DNA from: Algoriphagus litoralis
Lineage (GTDB): Bacteria; Bacteroidota; Bacteroidia; Cytophagales; Cyclobacteriaceae
Direction: 5' to 3'
Assembly: GCF_003259255.1 (NCBI RefSeq)
Contig: NZ_QGOL01000013.1
Span: forward strand, 62,001 to 126,000
Length of the DNA stretch: 64,000 nucleotides
Shown: positions 43,186 through 50,324 of the stretch, in pieces
How the letters are laid out: every line of letters starts with the position of its first letter
Numbering within the stretch: position 1 is the first letter of the stretch
The notes under the pieces: model-generated
Told to the model about the DNA's origin: nothing
Seen by the model: only the letters and a program-made list of their open reading frames with translations
The model's database searches: none
Made by a program: the position numbers and the translations under genes

Positions 43186-43273
43186 AATCAAGATATTAGA
43201 CATAAGACTCAAGATGTGGGACATTAGACATTAAGAAGTCTTGCGTCTTGGTTCTTGTGTCTTGATACTTAGA
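43186..43273. repeat. CAAGA-type palindromic repeat between phhA and hisH
   Basis: The left half has TCAAGATATTAGACATAAGAC, CAAGATG and TTAGACATT words. The right half has GTCTTGC, GTCTTGG, TTCTTGT, GTCTTGA in seven-base steps. The halves are roughly reverse complements, so the spacer is a degenerate palindrome of about 85 bp that ends next to the hisH start. Confidence 0.6.
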
Positions 43274-43275
43274 AA

Positions 43276-43872
43276 ATGAAAATAGCAATAATCAAATACA
43301 ACTCCGGAAACGTCCAATCAGTGCTATATGCCCTTGAGCGACTGGGAGTGGATGCCGAACTCACAGATGACGTGGAAAAAATTCGCTCTGCCGATAAGGT
43401 GATCTTTCCCGGTCAAGGCGAAGCAAGTACAGCTATGGCTTATCTTAAAGCCAGAAAACTCGATCAGCTGATCACCGAGTTGAAGCAACCTTTTCTGGGA
43501 GTTTGTTTGGGTTTGCAGTTGCTCTGCGAGCATTCAGAGGAAAATGATACGGAATGTCTGGGAATCTTTCCAGTGAAAGTGAAGCGCTTTATTCCGGAGA
43601 ATTCTCAGGAATTTAAAGTGCCGCATGTAGGTTGGAACGAACTCGAAAACCTAGCTCAAAATCCGCTTTTGACTAATTTACCTGCGAATCCTTTTGTTTA
43701 CTACGTGCATAGCTTTTATGCTGAAATGAGCGAATACACGATTGCAACCACGCATTATATCCATGACTTCACTGCGATTTTGCATCGGGATAATTACTGG
43801 GCGATTCAGGCCCATCCGGAGAAAAGCAGTGTGGTAGGGGAGAAGCTTCTAGAAAACTTCCTAAGTATTTAA
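43276..43872 (+). CDS. hisH: Imidazole glycerol phosphate synthase, glutamine amidotransferase subunit
   Basis: 198 residues. It starts MKIAIIKYNSGNVQSVLYAL. The nucleophile Cys is in FLGVCLGLQLLCEHSEEN near 78. VPHVGWNEL, YYVHSFYAE near 153 and QAHPEKSSVVGEKLL near 177 (His/Glu) follow. It forms the HisHF heterodimer with the product of hisF two genes downstream. First of the local his genes (H-A-F-IE); hisG, hisD, hisC and hisB are not in the window. Confidence 0.97.
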   Translation: MKIAIIKYNSGNVQSVLYALERLGVDAELTDDVEKIRSADKVIFPGQGEASTAMAYLKARKLDQLITELKQPFLGVCLGLQLLCEHSEENDTECLGIFPVKVKRFIPENSQEFKVPHVGWNELENLAQNPLLTNLPANPFVYYVHSFYAEMSEYTIATTHYIHDFTAILHRDNYWAIQAHPEKSSVVGEKLLENFLSI

Positions 43873-43880
43873 GATATTGA

Positions 43881-44007
43881 TGATTTATGATTTTTGATTT
43901 ACGGTATCCTCGACAACATCAAATTTAATTTCCATGGATTTAACTCTTGGTAAGTAGGTTTTAGAGTCAAAGTGGCCTCGTAAATCGTAATTCGTAAATC
44001 GTAATTC
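43881..44007. repeat. Inverted TCGTAA-type repeat element between hisH and hisA
   Basis: A 127-bp unit. The left arm TGATTTATGATTTTTGATTT (43881-43900) continues with ACGG. The right arm is CTCGTAAATCGTAATTCG (43978-43995) followed by TAAATCGTAATT. The arms are in inverted orientation around a unique core that includes GGTTTTAGAGTCAAAGTGG. Confidence 0.65.
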
Positions 44008-44047
44008 CATATCTAATTTTCCAATATTCAAAAATTTCAATCTTCCA

Positions 44048-44761
44048 ATGCACATCATTCCCGCCATCGACCTCATCGGAGGCAAATGCGTCCGACTCAG
44101 TCAGGGCGACTACAGCAGCAAAAAAGAATACCATGACGATCCGCTAGAAATGGCCAAGCGCTTTGAAGGAGTGGGAATTCGGCGACTACATCTGGTGGAT
44201 TTGGATGGAGCCAAAGCTAAAAAAATCATCAATGGAGCCGTTTTGGAGCGAATATGTGCCGGAACTTCCCTTCAGGTTGACTTTGGGGGAGGAATACAAG
44301 CTGATCAAGAGATTGAGAAAGCGTTTTCCCTGGGGGCCAAGCAAGTGACAGGAGGAAGTATAGCCGTGAAGAATCCCCTGCTTTTCGACGAATGGATTAG
44401 CAAGTATGGTTCAGAGAAGATTATTCTTGGCGCTGACGCAAAAGATAAGATGATTGCTGTCGGAGGTTGGGAAGAGACCACCACAGCAGAACTTATCCCT
44501 TTTATCAAAGGCTATGTAGCAAAAGGTCTAAGCTATGTGATCTGTACCGATGTAGCCAAAGATGGCTTACTTCAAGGTCCTTCAGTTGAACTCTATCAGG
44601 AGATTTTGCAAGAAATTCCTGGCTTAAAATTGATTGCCAGTGGAGGTGTGTCTTCCGTCAAAGACCTGGAAGATTTGGAGAAATGCGGAGTCTATGGAGC
44701 TATAGTTGGAAAAGCCTATTATGAAGGAAGGGTGACGCTGGAGGAACTGGCAGCCTTTTAA
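44048..44761 (+). CDS. hisA: Phosphoribosylformimino-5-aminoimidazole carboxamide ribotide isomerase
   Basis: 237 residues. A half-barrel-duplicated TIM barrel with catalytic Asp in MHIIPAIDLIGGKCVRLSQG near 8 and the second in ICTDVAKDGLLQGPS near 165. VDFGGGIQADQEI near 77 and IASGGVSSVKDLEDLE near 196 are the two phosphate sites. It catalyses the Amadori step of histidine synthesis. Flanked on both sides by TCGTAA-type repeat elements. Confidence 0.97.
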   Translation: MHIIPAIDLIGGKCVRLSQGDYSSKKEYHDDPLEMAKRFEGVGIRRLHLVDLDGAKAKKIINGAVLERICAGTSLQVDFGGGIQADQEIEKAFSLGAKQVTGGSIAVKNPLLFDEWISKYGSEKIILGADAKDKMIAVGGWEETTTAELIPFIKGYVAKGLSYVICTDVAKDGLLQGPSVELYQEILQEIPGLKLIASGGVSSVKDLEDLEKCGVYGAIVGKAYYEGRVTLEELAAF

Positions 44762-44890
44762 GTTACGATTTACGAATGACGATTTACGAGATTGTTAGGA
44801 TCCACAAACCCCAAATTCAAAGGTTTTGATTTCCTGTTTTAGGATTGAAGTTCAGCATGATGTCGTAAATCAAAAATCGTAAATCGTAAA
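44762..44890. repeat. Inverted TCGTAA-type repeat element between hisA and hisF
   Basis: A 129-bp unit starting at the hisA stop. The left arm is GTTACGATTTACGAATGACG (44762-44781) then ATTTACGAG. The right arm is TCGTAAATCAAAAATCGTAA (44863-44882) then ATCGTAAA. The core includes TGTTTTAGGATTGAAGTTC about 15-25 bp before the right arm, similar to the core word of the element at 43881. Confidence 0.65.
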
Positions 44891-44895
44891 TTTTC

Positions 44896-44934
44896 TAATA
44901 TCGAACACCGAACTTCGAATGAAGAATAATGAAG
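44896..44934 (+). repeat. ATATCGAACACCGAACTTCGAA-type repeat before hisF
   Basis: A run of related words (AATATCGAACACCGAA, CTTCGAATGAAGAA, TAATGAAG) directly follows the previous element. A similar word set (GAATATCGAATAAAGAATAT) occurs at 59243-59262 beside purL. Confidence 0.45.
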
Positions 44935-44950
44935 TTTTGAATACTATAAA

Positions 44951-45706
44951 ATGCTAACAAAGAGAATCATTCCCTGCCTCGATATCAAAGACGGCCGAAC
45001 GGTCAAAGGAGTTAATTTTGTCCAACTTCGGGACGCAGGCGATCCTGTCGAGTTGGCAAAAATCTACTCGGATGAAGGAGCGGACGAACTCGTGTTTTTG
45101 GACATCACGGCCACAGTGGATAAGCGCAAGACGCTTGCTGAACTGGTGACCAAAGTGGCCAAAGCGATCAATATTCCTTTTACAGTCGGTGGCGGAATCT
45201 CCTCGGTGGAGGACGTGAAAGTCTTGCTTAACGCCGGAGCTGATAAGATTTCTATTAATTCTTCTGCTGTGAACAATCCGGATGTCATTGATGAGATGGC
45301 TAGTGAGTTTGGTTCGCAGTGCATTGTGGTAGCGATCGATTCACGGAATGTGGACGGCTTGGATTTTGTCCATACCCATGGTGGACGGAAAGCAACTTTG
45401 CTCAGAACTCAAGCTTGGGCCAAGGAAGTAGCAGATCGTGGGGCTGGCGAAATATTGCTTACTTCCATGGACCATGATGGCACCAAGGGTGGATTTGCCA
45501 ATGAGATTTTGGCAGAGATTTCTTCCGCCTTGTCCATTCCGGTCATCGCCTCAGGAGGTGCAGGGACCATGTCGCATTTCAAAGATGTTTTTACCTTTGG
45601 GAAAGCGGATGCAGCATTGGCTGCAAGTATTTTCCACTTCAAGGAAATCCCGATTCCGGAGTTGAAGGAATATTTGATTGGTGAAGGAATTAGTATCAGG
45701 AAATAA
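44951..45706 (+). CDS. hisF: Imidazole glycerol phosphate synthase, cyclase subunit
   Basis: 251 residues, TIM barrel. Catalytic Asp is in [19 protein letters not shown] near 11 and in [17 protein letters not shown] near 175. [14 protein letters not shown] near 78 and [13 protein letters not shown] near 200 bind phosphate. It pairs with HisH to make imidazole glycerol phosphate and AICAR, the latter re-entering purine synthesis. A spacer of 191 bp with GAAATA-type repeats separates it from hisIE. Confidence 0.97.
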   Translation: MLTKRIIPCLDIKDGRTVKGVNFVQLRDAGDPVELAKIYSDEGADELVFLDITATVDKRKTLAELVTKVAKAINIPFTVGGGISSVEDVKVLLNAGADKISINSSAVNNPDVIDEMASEFGSQCIVVAIDSRNVDGLDFVHTHGGRKATLLRTQAWAKEVADRGAGEILLTSMDHDGTKGGFANEILAEISSALSIPVIASGGAGTMSHFKDVFTFGKADAALAASIFHFKEIPIPELKEYLIGEGISIRK

Positions 45707-45707
45707 T

Positions 45708-45860
45708 TGGAAATACGGTTGAAATACACTTGGTGAAATATGCTTCGCGAAATACTGTTGAAATAAAGCCCGATAAATCGGGCTGAAATAAATGGATAAA
45801 AGATCAGTGGTGATTATTTCACCCTAACTTGTCAGGTTTTATTTCTATCGTATTTCAACT
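45708..45860. repeat. GAAATA-type palindromic repeat between hisF and hisIE
   Basis: The left part has six GAAATA words at 11-25 bp spacing and a small perfect hairpin AGCCCGA, TAAA, TCGGGCT (45768-45785). The right part has three TATTTC words. The whole spacer is a loose palindrome. Confidence 0.55.
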
Positions 45861-45897
45861 GTCTTTCTATTCCAATAATTCAGAAAACTACAAAATA

Positions 45898-46494
45898 ATG
45901 AAAATCGACTTCGATAAAATGAATGGCCTCGTTCCGGCAATTGTACAAGATGCCCTTAGCGGGAAAGTCCTAATGCAAGGGTATATGAACGAGGAAGCTT
46001 TTGCTAAAACCCAAGAGACCGGAATGGTGACTTTTTTCTCCCGAAGCAAAAACCGACTTTGGACTAAGGGAGAGACATCCGGTAATTTCATGGAGTTGGT
46101 TTCATTGGTTGAGGACTGTGATGGGGATTCCATTTTAGTTAAAGCAAATCCAAAGGGCCCAGTTTGTCATACCGGAGCAGATACTTGTTTTGCGGAGGAG
46201 AATTCTTCCAAGACGGCATTTATTGATCACCTCAGAACAATCATCAAAGACCGAAAAAACAACCCTACCGAGAAATCTTACACAGCTTCGCTTTTTGCCA
46301 AAGGCATCAATAAGATTGCCCAAAAAGTAGGCGAGGAAGCCGTGGAAATCGTCATCGAAGCGAAAGATGACAACAAGGAACTTTTCTTAGGTGAGGCGGC
46401 GGATCTTCTTTTTCATTACCTGATTTTGTTGGAAGCAAAAGGCTATGAACTTGATGAGGTTATGGAGGTGCTCATTGAGCGGCATAAAAAATGA
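45898..46494 (+). CDS. hisIE: Bifunctional phosphoribosyl-AMP cyclohydrolase / phosphoribosyl-ATP pyrophosphatase
   Basis: 198 residues from the ATG at 45898 (an in-frame ATG at 45829 lies inside repeat-derived sequence). The HisI domain (about 1-110) has LMQGYMNEEAFAKTQETG, FFSRSKNRLWTKGETSGNF and the zinc-binding CDGDSILVKANPKGPVCHTG. The HisE domain (about 115-198) has NPTEKSYTASLFAKGINKIAQK and VGEEAVEIVIEAKDD. It catalyses steps 2 and 3 of histidine synthesis. The fusion is the usual form in Bacteroidota. Confidence 0.97.
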   Translation: MKIDFDKMNGLVPAIVQDALSGKVLMQGYMNEEAFAKTQETGMVTFFSRSKNRLWTKGETSGNFMELVSLVEDCDGDSILVKANPKGPVCHTGADTCFAEENSSKTAFIDHLRTIIKDRKNNPTEKSYTASLFAKGINKIAQKVGEEAVEIVIEAKDDNKELFLGEAADLLFHYLILLEAKGYELDEVMEVLIERHKK

Positions 46495-46584
46495 GCCGCA
46501 TTGTAATATTTATCTAAGAATCAATTTGTTCAAAAGTATGTTTTTCGAGGTGATCGGTTAACTTTAATATAAAATAAAAAAATA

Positions 46585-46815
46585 ATGGATCTAATTTCAA
46601 GAATTACTGTTGAAGCTGAAATTTGCCATGGTAAACCTTGCATTAGAGGAATGAGATGGCCAGTCGAAGTTATTTTGGATATGTTGGGTTCAGGAATGAC
46701 AATTCAGGAAATTTTGGAAGATCATCCCGAATTAGAGCGTGAGGATATTTTTGCTTCACTTCAATTTGCTAAACTTTCTCTTTCAGGTACATCCTTGACT
46801 GAGTTAGCTTCATGA
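46585..46815 (+). CDS. DUF433 (VapB-like) antitoxin
   Basis: 76 residues matching DUF433: ICHGKPCIRGMRWPVEVILDMLGSGMTIQEILEDHPELEREDIFASLQFA, which includes the HTH-like C-terminal half. These proteins are antitoxin partners of DUF5615 PIN-like toxins and are thought to bind their own promoter. Its stop overlaps the start of a DUF5615 remnant by four bases (ATGA), the normal arrangement, but that partner is frameshifted. The antitoxin itself is intact. Confidence 0.88.
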   Translation: MDLISRITVEAEICHGKPCIRGMRWPVEVILDMLGSGMTIQEILEDHPELEREDIFASLQFAKLSLSGTSLTELAS

Positions 46816-47168
46816 AGTTTTGTGTGACGTTCATATTTCATACAAACTTGTCAACTTTTTGAATTCCCAAGGGTATATAGCAATTCATGTTAATTCAATT
46901 TTAGAGGGATCAGAAACCAAAGATTCCGCAATTTCTGATTACGCCGATGAACATGATTTTATTTTGATTTCAAAAAGATGCTGATTTTAAAATAAGTTAT
47001 CTAATCAAAAAGAAACCCCTTAAACTTATAAAAGTAAATCTTGGAAATGTCTCCAACAAGATGCTTCTAGAATTGTTTAGTAAGAAGTTGGAGTTGATTA
47101 GGAAATTGGAATTTAAACCATCCTTCATGCTCGAAATAGGGCTTGAATCTCAATTTTTCGTTGAATAA
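46812..47168 (+). pseudogene. DUF5615 PIN-like toxin, frameshifted remnant
   Basis: Three-frame reading recovers an almost full DUF5615 protein of about 118 codons. MKFCV is in the first frame. A one-base loss near 46826 then shifts to the frame reading VHISYKLVNFLNSQGYIAIH and ILEGSETKDSAISDYADEHD, FILISK. One extra A in a run of five near 46973-46978 returns to the first frame, reading DADFKISYLIKKKPLKLIKV to the stop at 47166. In the starting frame a TGA occurs at 46860. The compensated shifts leave the start and stop in the same frame. Loss of toxin with retained antitoxin is the likely reading; two sequencing errors would be the alternative. Confidence 0.8.
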
Positions 47169-47195
47169 AAAAGCCCGGTCAATTAACCGGGCTTT
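47165..47195 (-). terminator. Terminator after S41 peptidase gene
   Basis: Minus-strand stem AAGCCCGGT pairs with ACCGGGCTT around a short loop, followed by six T residues, 7 bp after the S41 gene stop. Confidence 0.88.
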
Positions 47196-47201
47196 GTTGT
47201 T

Positions 47202-48521
47202 TTAGAATGCTGGAAACTCCTGCTGCAATCCCTTGAATGCGTCAATCATTTCCCACTTTGGTCTGTAGAAGGTGTTCATAATTCTCCCGGAGATAGATCC
47301 ATTTTGAACGTACTGCAAAGCAGCGGCTAATCGCAAGTCTTGGGTATCTCCCCAGTCAAACTGCGGGGAATCTCCTACACTGAAATTTGCCGGGAAACCA
47401 TCGAAATACTCTGCTTTTCCTTCGGCATTTGCTGTGGCAAACGTGATCGGTACAAGCTCCACGTTATTTTCAACCAATACTCGGTTGAACTGGGAAAGCG
47501 GAAAGGATCCCACTGGCTTGCCGAAGGTATTATCTCCGATCAGAATCACATCTAAGTAAGGATCTAAATTGTTGATGACCAGTTCGGAAGCAGAAGCAGA
47601 TCCTCTGGAGGTAATGAAGATCACTCTGGACAATTCTAGATTGCCGATTTTTGAGAAATTTTCAGAGGAATTCTGACTGGTTTTGGTAGAATTGAGCTTG
47701 TTGGTGTACATCAATTTACCTGAATTGGATGCTTGGATCAGGTAGTTGGAAATTTGCTCAGCTACGGCAACAGAGCCGCCACCGTTGTACCTTAAGTCAA
47801 TAATCAACTCATTGATCCCTTGGCTCTGGAAAAACTCCATCGAAGAAGTGACTTCGGCACTCCGAGTTGGACTCAGACCAGCAGTAGCTTTGAAACTTTG
47901 GTATGCCCAATACCCCACTTTTTTACCCCCCACATCAAATACTTTTTGCTCCAATACGGAGTTTGACTGGTATTCAGCCTTTACATTAGTCCGGGTAGTG
48001 GTGCTGCCATCGGGAAGTTTGAACGTGAAAGTGTTGCTGATTCCAGGGTCTGAAGTTCCAAGCTTGAAGTCATAGCCCCCAGTACTTGTTTTGTAATCGG
48101 CGATTGGTTTCCCATTGATTTGAGTGATTTCCCAGCCTCGTTTCCAACCGTCTTTTCCGGCAGGAGATTCGTCAAACACGAAAGAAATGTAGAGCTTTTC
48201 ATCTTCGGTAAAGGCAAAACCAAATCCATGACCTGCATTTCTTCCGACGAAGGAATTGTTGAAAGCTTCCTGAGTGGTGAGGTACGAAAATCGATCCAAT
48301 GGCTTGAAAATAATGCCATCAAGAAAATCGTCATTCGTAGGGAAGTCAGCAAAATCCACCTCAGCTGGAAGTTCCTGATTCCAGAAATACCATTCATTCA
48401 TGGTATCAAAAATGGCTTTTTTAACTTCCTGACCTGGAGCTACTGGAGTCGGGTCGTCTTTTGGTTCGCATCCCCACCCCAACAAAATCACCAATCCGAT
48501 AATCCAATTTAACTTTCTCAT
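47202..48521 (-). CDS. S41 family C-terminal processing-type peptidase, lipoprotein
   Basis: 439 residues from the ATG at 48521, giving a lipoprotein signal (MRKLNWIIGLVILLGWGC); an in-frame ATG at 48548 adds nine residues and spoils it. A short N-terminal helical part precedes a PDZ-like region (about 95-170, GHGFGFAF, KRGWEITQINGKPI). The S41 catalytic domain follows, with nucleophile Ser in FITSRGSASASELVINNL and Lys in GDNTFGKPVGS. Bacteroidota carry several such periplasmic S41 lipoproteins. The substrate is unknown. It is followed by a terminator. Confidence 0.9.
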   Translation of the reverse strand: MRKLNWIIGLVILLGWGCEPKDDPTPVAPGQEVKKAIFDTMNEWYFWNQELPAEVDFADFPTNDDFLDGIIFKPLDRFSYLTTQEAFNNSFVGRNAGHGFGFAFTEDEKLYISFVFDESPAGKDGWKRGWEITQINGKPIADYKTSTGGYDFKLGTSDPGISNTFTFKLPDGSTTTRTNVKAEYQSNSVLEQKVFDVGGKKVGYWAYQSFKATAGLSPTRSAEVTSSMEFFQSQGINELIIDLRYNGGGSVAVAEQISNYLIQASNSGKLMYTNKLNSTKTSQNSSENFSKIGNLELSRVIFITSRGSASASELVINNLDPYLDVILIGDNTFGKPVGSFPLSQFNRVLVENNVELVPITFATANAEGKAEYFDGFPANFSVGDSPQFDWGDTQDLRLAAALQYVQNGSISGRIMNTFYRPKWEMIDAFKGLQQEFPAF

Positions 48522-48578
48522 ATATCCTTGGTCTAAAGCCTGAATCATTTACGCAATTTCCCTTGACAAGGGTTTGAC

Positions 48579-48971
48579 TTAAATTGCGATGTCGTAAACT
48601 TTAACGGTTTTCCACATGTGGGAGTATTTTTCAATAAACTCTAGGTGCAATGGGTCGACTTGATAAGCTGCCTGAGCTTCCAGCGAATCAAAAAACAAGG
48701 TACAAGATACATGGAAGCTGTGATCGACCACTTCGCGTTTTGCTGTAGGCGCAGGAGTACCCATGATAAAATTTGCTACGTCTTTGCACCGGCCCAGCAT
48801 AGGAGCGGCATCAGACATAAATTCTTTCAAATCGGAATCTTTGTGTAACCAAAAGTAAACTTGGTGAATCATTTTTTGTGCAGGCATGATTGAAGCGATT
48901 GTGTTAAAAGGTAAAATGGCCGAGGCACTCGCCAGACCTAAGGTTTGAATTACTTTTCTTCTGGATGTCAT
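48579..48971 (-). CDS. Dabb (stress-responsive alpha/beta barrel) domain protein, exported
   Basis: 130 residues. N-terminus MTSRRKVIQTLGLASASAILP is a twin-arginine-like signal. The Dabb domain follows (about 34-128): MIHQVYFWLHKDSDLKEFMS, DHSFHVSCTLFFDSLEAQAAYQVDPLH and YSHMWKTVKVYDI. Dabb proteins are small dimeric ferredoxin-like barrels; some are enzymes in polyketide or aromatic metabolism, most are unassigned. It lies 57 bp upstream of the S41 peptidase gene in the same direction. Confidence 0.9.
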   Translation of the reverse strand: MTSRRKVIQTLGLASASAILPFNTIASIMPAQKMIHQVYFWLHKDSDLKEFMSDAAPMLGRCKDVANFIMGTPAPTAKREVVDHSFHVSCTLFFDSLEAQAAYQVDPLHLEFIEKYSHMWKTVKVYDIAI

Positions 48972-49137
48972 TGGGTTTTTGCAGTCGATAGCTGCGTTTA
49001 ACAGGTTTGATTTAAGGTGCTCTAAATGAGTTTTAAAGATAAAACTTTAAATTACTTTAAATAACCTTGATTTTTATTCTGATGTGCTGAAGTTAAAAAG
49101 TCACTTGTCTTTTTACCCAAAACTAGATTTTAATCCA

Positions 49138-50205
49138 ATGACTATTCTGTTCAATCTGACAAAAGTAGCGCTGACTTTGATCGCTTTATTGATCTTTTCA
49201 AAACTCAGTTTTGGACAGAATTCAAGCCTCTTTGAAAGGGTGGAAATCCTGGAAATGACCCTGAAAGGCGATGTCAAAGGAGTATTGAAGAATACAAAGG
49301 GCGATCCCACTTACTTTGATTTTACTTTTGGATACTCAATGCAAGATGGTGAATCCGCAATGATTCCGATCCGAGTCAGAACTCGGGGGCATTTTAGAAG
49401 AGAAATGAATTTCTGTACCTATCCTCCCCTTTTGCTTAATTTTTCAAAAAAAGAGACGGAGAATACTATTTTTTCGAGCCAGAATAAGCTGAAATTGGTA
49501 CTGCCTTGCCAAGGTGAACGCTATGTGATCCGTGAGTATTTCGCCTATAAATTGTATAATCTACTCACCCCGCTGAGCTTTAAGGTAAGATTGGTTCGGC
49601 TTAGGTTGGTGGATCAATCAGAAAATGCGAAGACCTATGAATCGTTTTTGGGGTTTTTGATTGAAGATGAGGACCATTTAGCTGAACGAAATCAGATGAA
49701 TATTTTGGACAAAGATTTGGTGAGCCCTGAGCGTATAGTGGAAGAAGATTTTTTCCGAATGGCCGTTTTTCAATACCTCATCGGGAATACGGATTGGTCG
49801 ATTCAATTCCGTCAAAATATCAAATTGATGCATGCTGGGGAGCATGAGAGACCCATTGCTGTTCCGTATGATTTCGACCACGCAGGAATTGTCCGGGCAC
49901 CCTATGCCAATCCTGCTCCTGAACTGAAACTGGCTTCGGTCACAGATAGAAGGTATCGGGGCTATTGTGTGGAGGAAATGGAGGCTTTTCAAAAAGTGTT
50001 CTCTGAATTCCTTGCAAAGAAGGATGAAATTTATTCCCTGTATACGAAAAGCGAACTTTTGGACGAAAAGTATGTCAAATTCTCTACTAGATTTTTGGAT
50101 GGGTTTTATGATGCCATCACCAATCCCAAGCGGGCAGCCATGGACTTTCAATATCCCTGTCTTTCGGATGGTACCGGGAATATTGTTATTAAAGGCTTGA
50201 ATTAG
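49138..50205 (+). CDS. Secreted CotH-kinase-like protein
   Basis: 355 residues from the ATG at 49138 with a signal peptide (hydrophobic core about 8-22, cleavage near SFGQ); the frame also opens at a GTG at 49084. Features recall CotH-type atypical kinases: IPIRVRTRGHFRRE near 80, NKLKLVLPCQGERYVIREYFAYKLYNLL near 122, QYLIGNTDWSIQFRQNIKL near 220 and the metal-type AVPYDFDHAGIV near 244. The N-terminal beta domain is also CotH-like. Bacterial CotH phosphorylates spore-coat protein; here a secreted protein or carbohydrate substrate would be expected. Family placement is by motif pattern only. Confidence 0.68.
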   Translation: MTILFNLTKVALTLIALLIFSKLSFGQNSSLFERVEILEMTLKGDVKGVLKNTKGDPTYFDFTFGYSMQDGESAMIPIRVRTRGHFRREMNFCTYPPLLLNFSKKETENTIFSSQNKLKLVLPCQGERYVIREYFAYKLYNLLTPLSFKVRLVRLRLVDQSENAKTYESFLGFLIEDEDHLAERNQMNILDKDLVSPERIVEEDFFRMAVFQYLIGNTDWSIQFRQNIKLMHAGEHERPIAVPYDFDHAGIVRAPYANPAPELKLASVTDRRYRGYCVEEMEAFQKVFSEFLAKKDEIYSLYTKSELLDEKYVKFSTRFLDGFYDAITNPKRAAMDFQYPCLSDGTGNIVIKGLN

Positions 50206-50264
50206 TAAAAGGGGAAGATTTGGCTTAAGCTGGTATGAAAAACTGATCTAATGGATTAAATCGA

Positions 50265-50300
50265 AAAAACGAAGGCAGGAAAAAATCTCCTGCCTTTGAT
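50265..50300. terminator. Bidirectional terminator-like hairpin
   Basis: Stem AAGGCAGGA (50272-50280) pairs with TCCTGCCTT (50288-50296). On the minus strand a TTTTTT stretch follows a few bases later, suiting the secreted-protein gene ending at 50325; on the plus side the T-run is weaker. Confidence 0.7.
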
Positions 50301-50324
50301 TTGTGGGAAAAACCAGTTTCCAAT

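Noticed and set aside
40185..44890. CRISPR array in the TCGTAA repeat spacers
   Set aside because: The repeats are 7-10 bp degenerate words without uniform spacers, often inverted, and no cas genes are present.
45829..45897. hisIE start at the upstream ATG
   Set aside because: The added 23 residues derive from the GAAATA repeat spacer and do not resemble HisI; the conserved start is at 45898.
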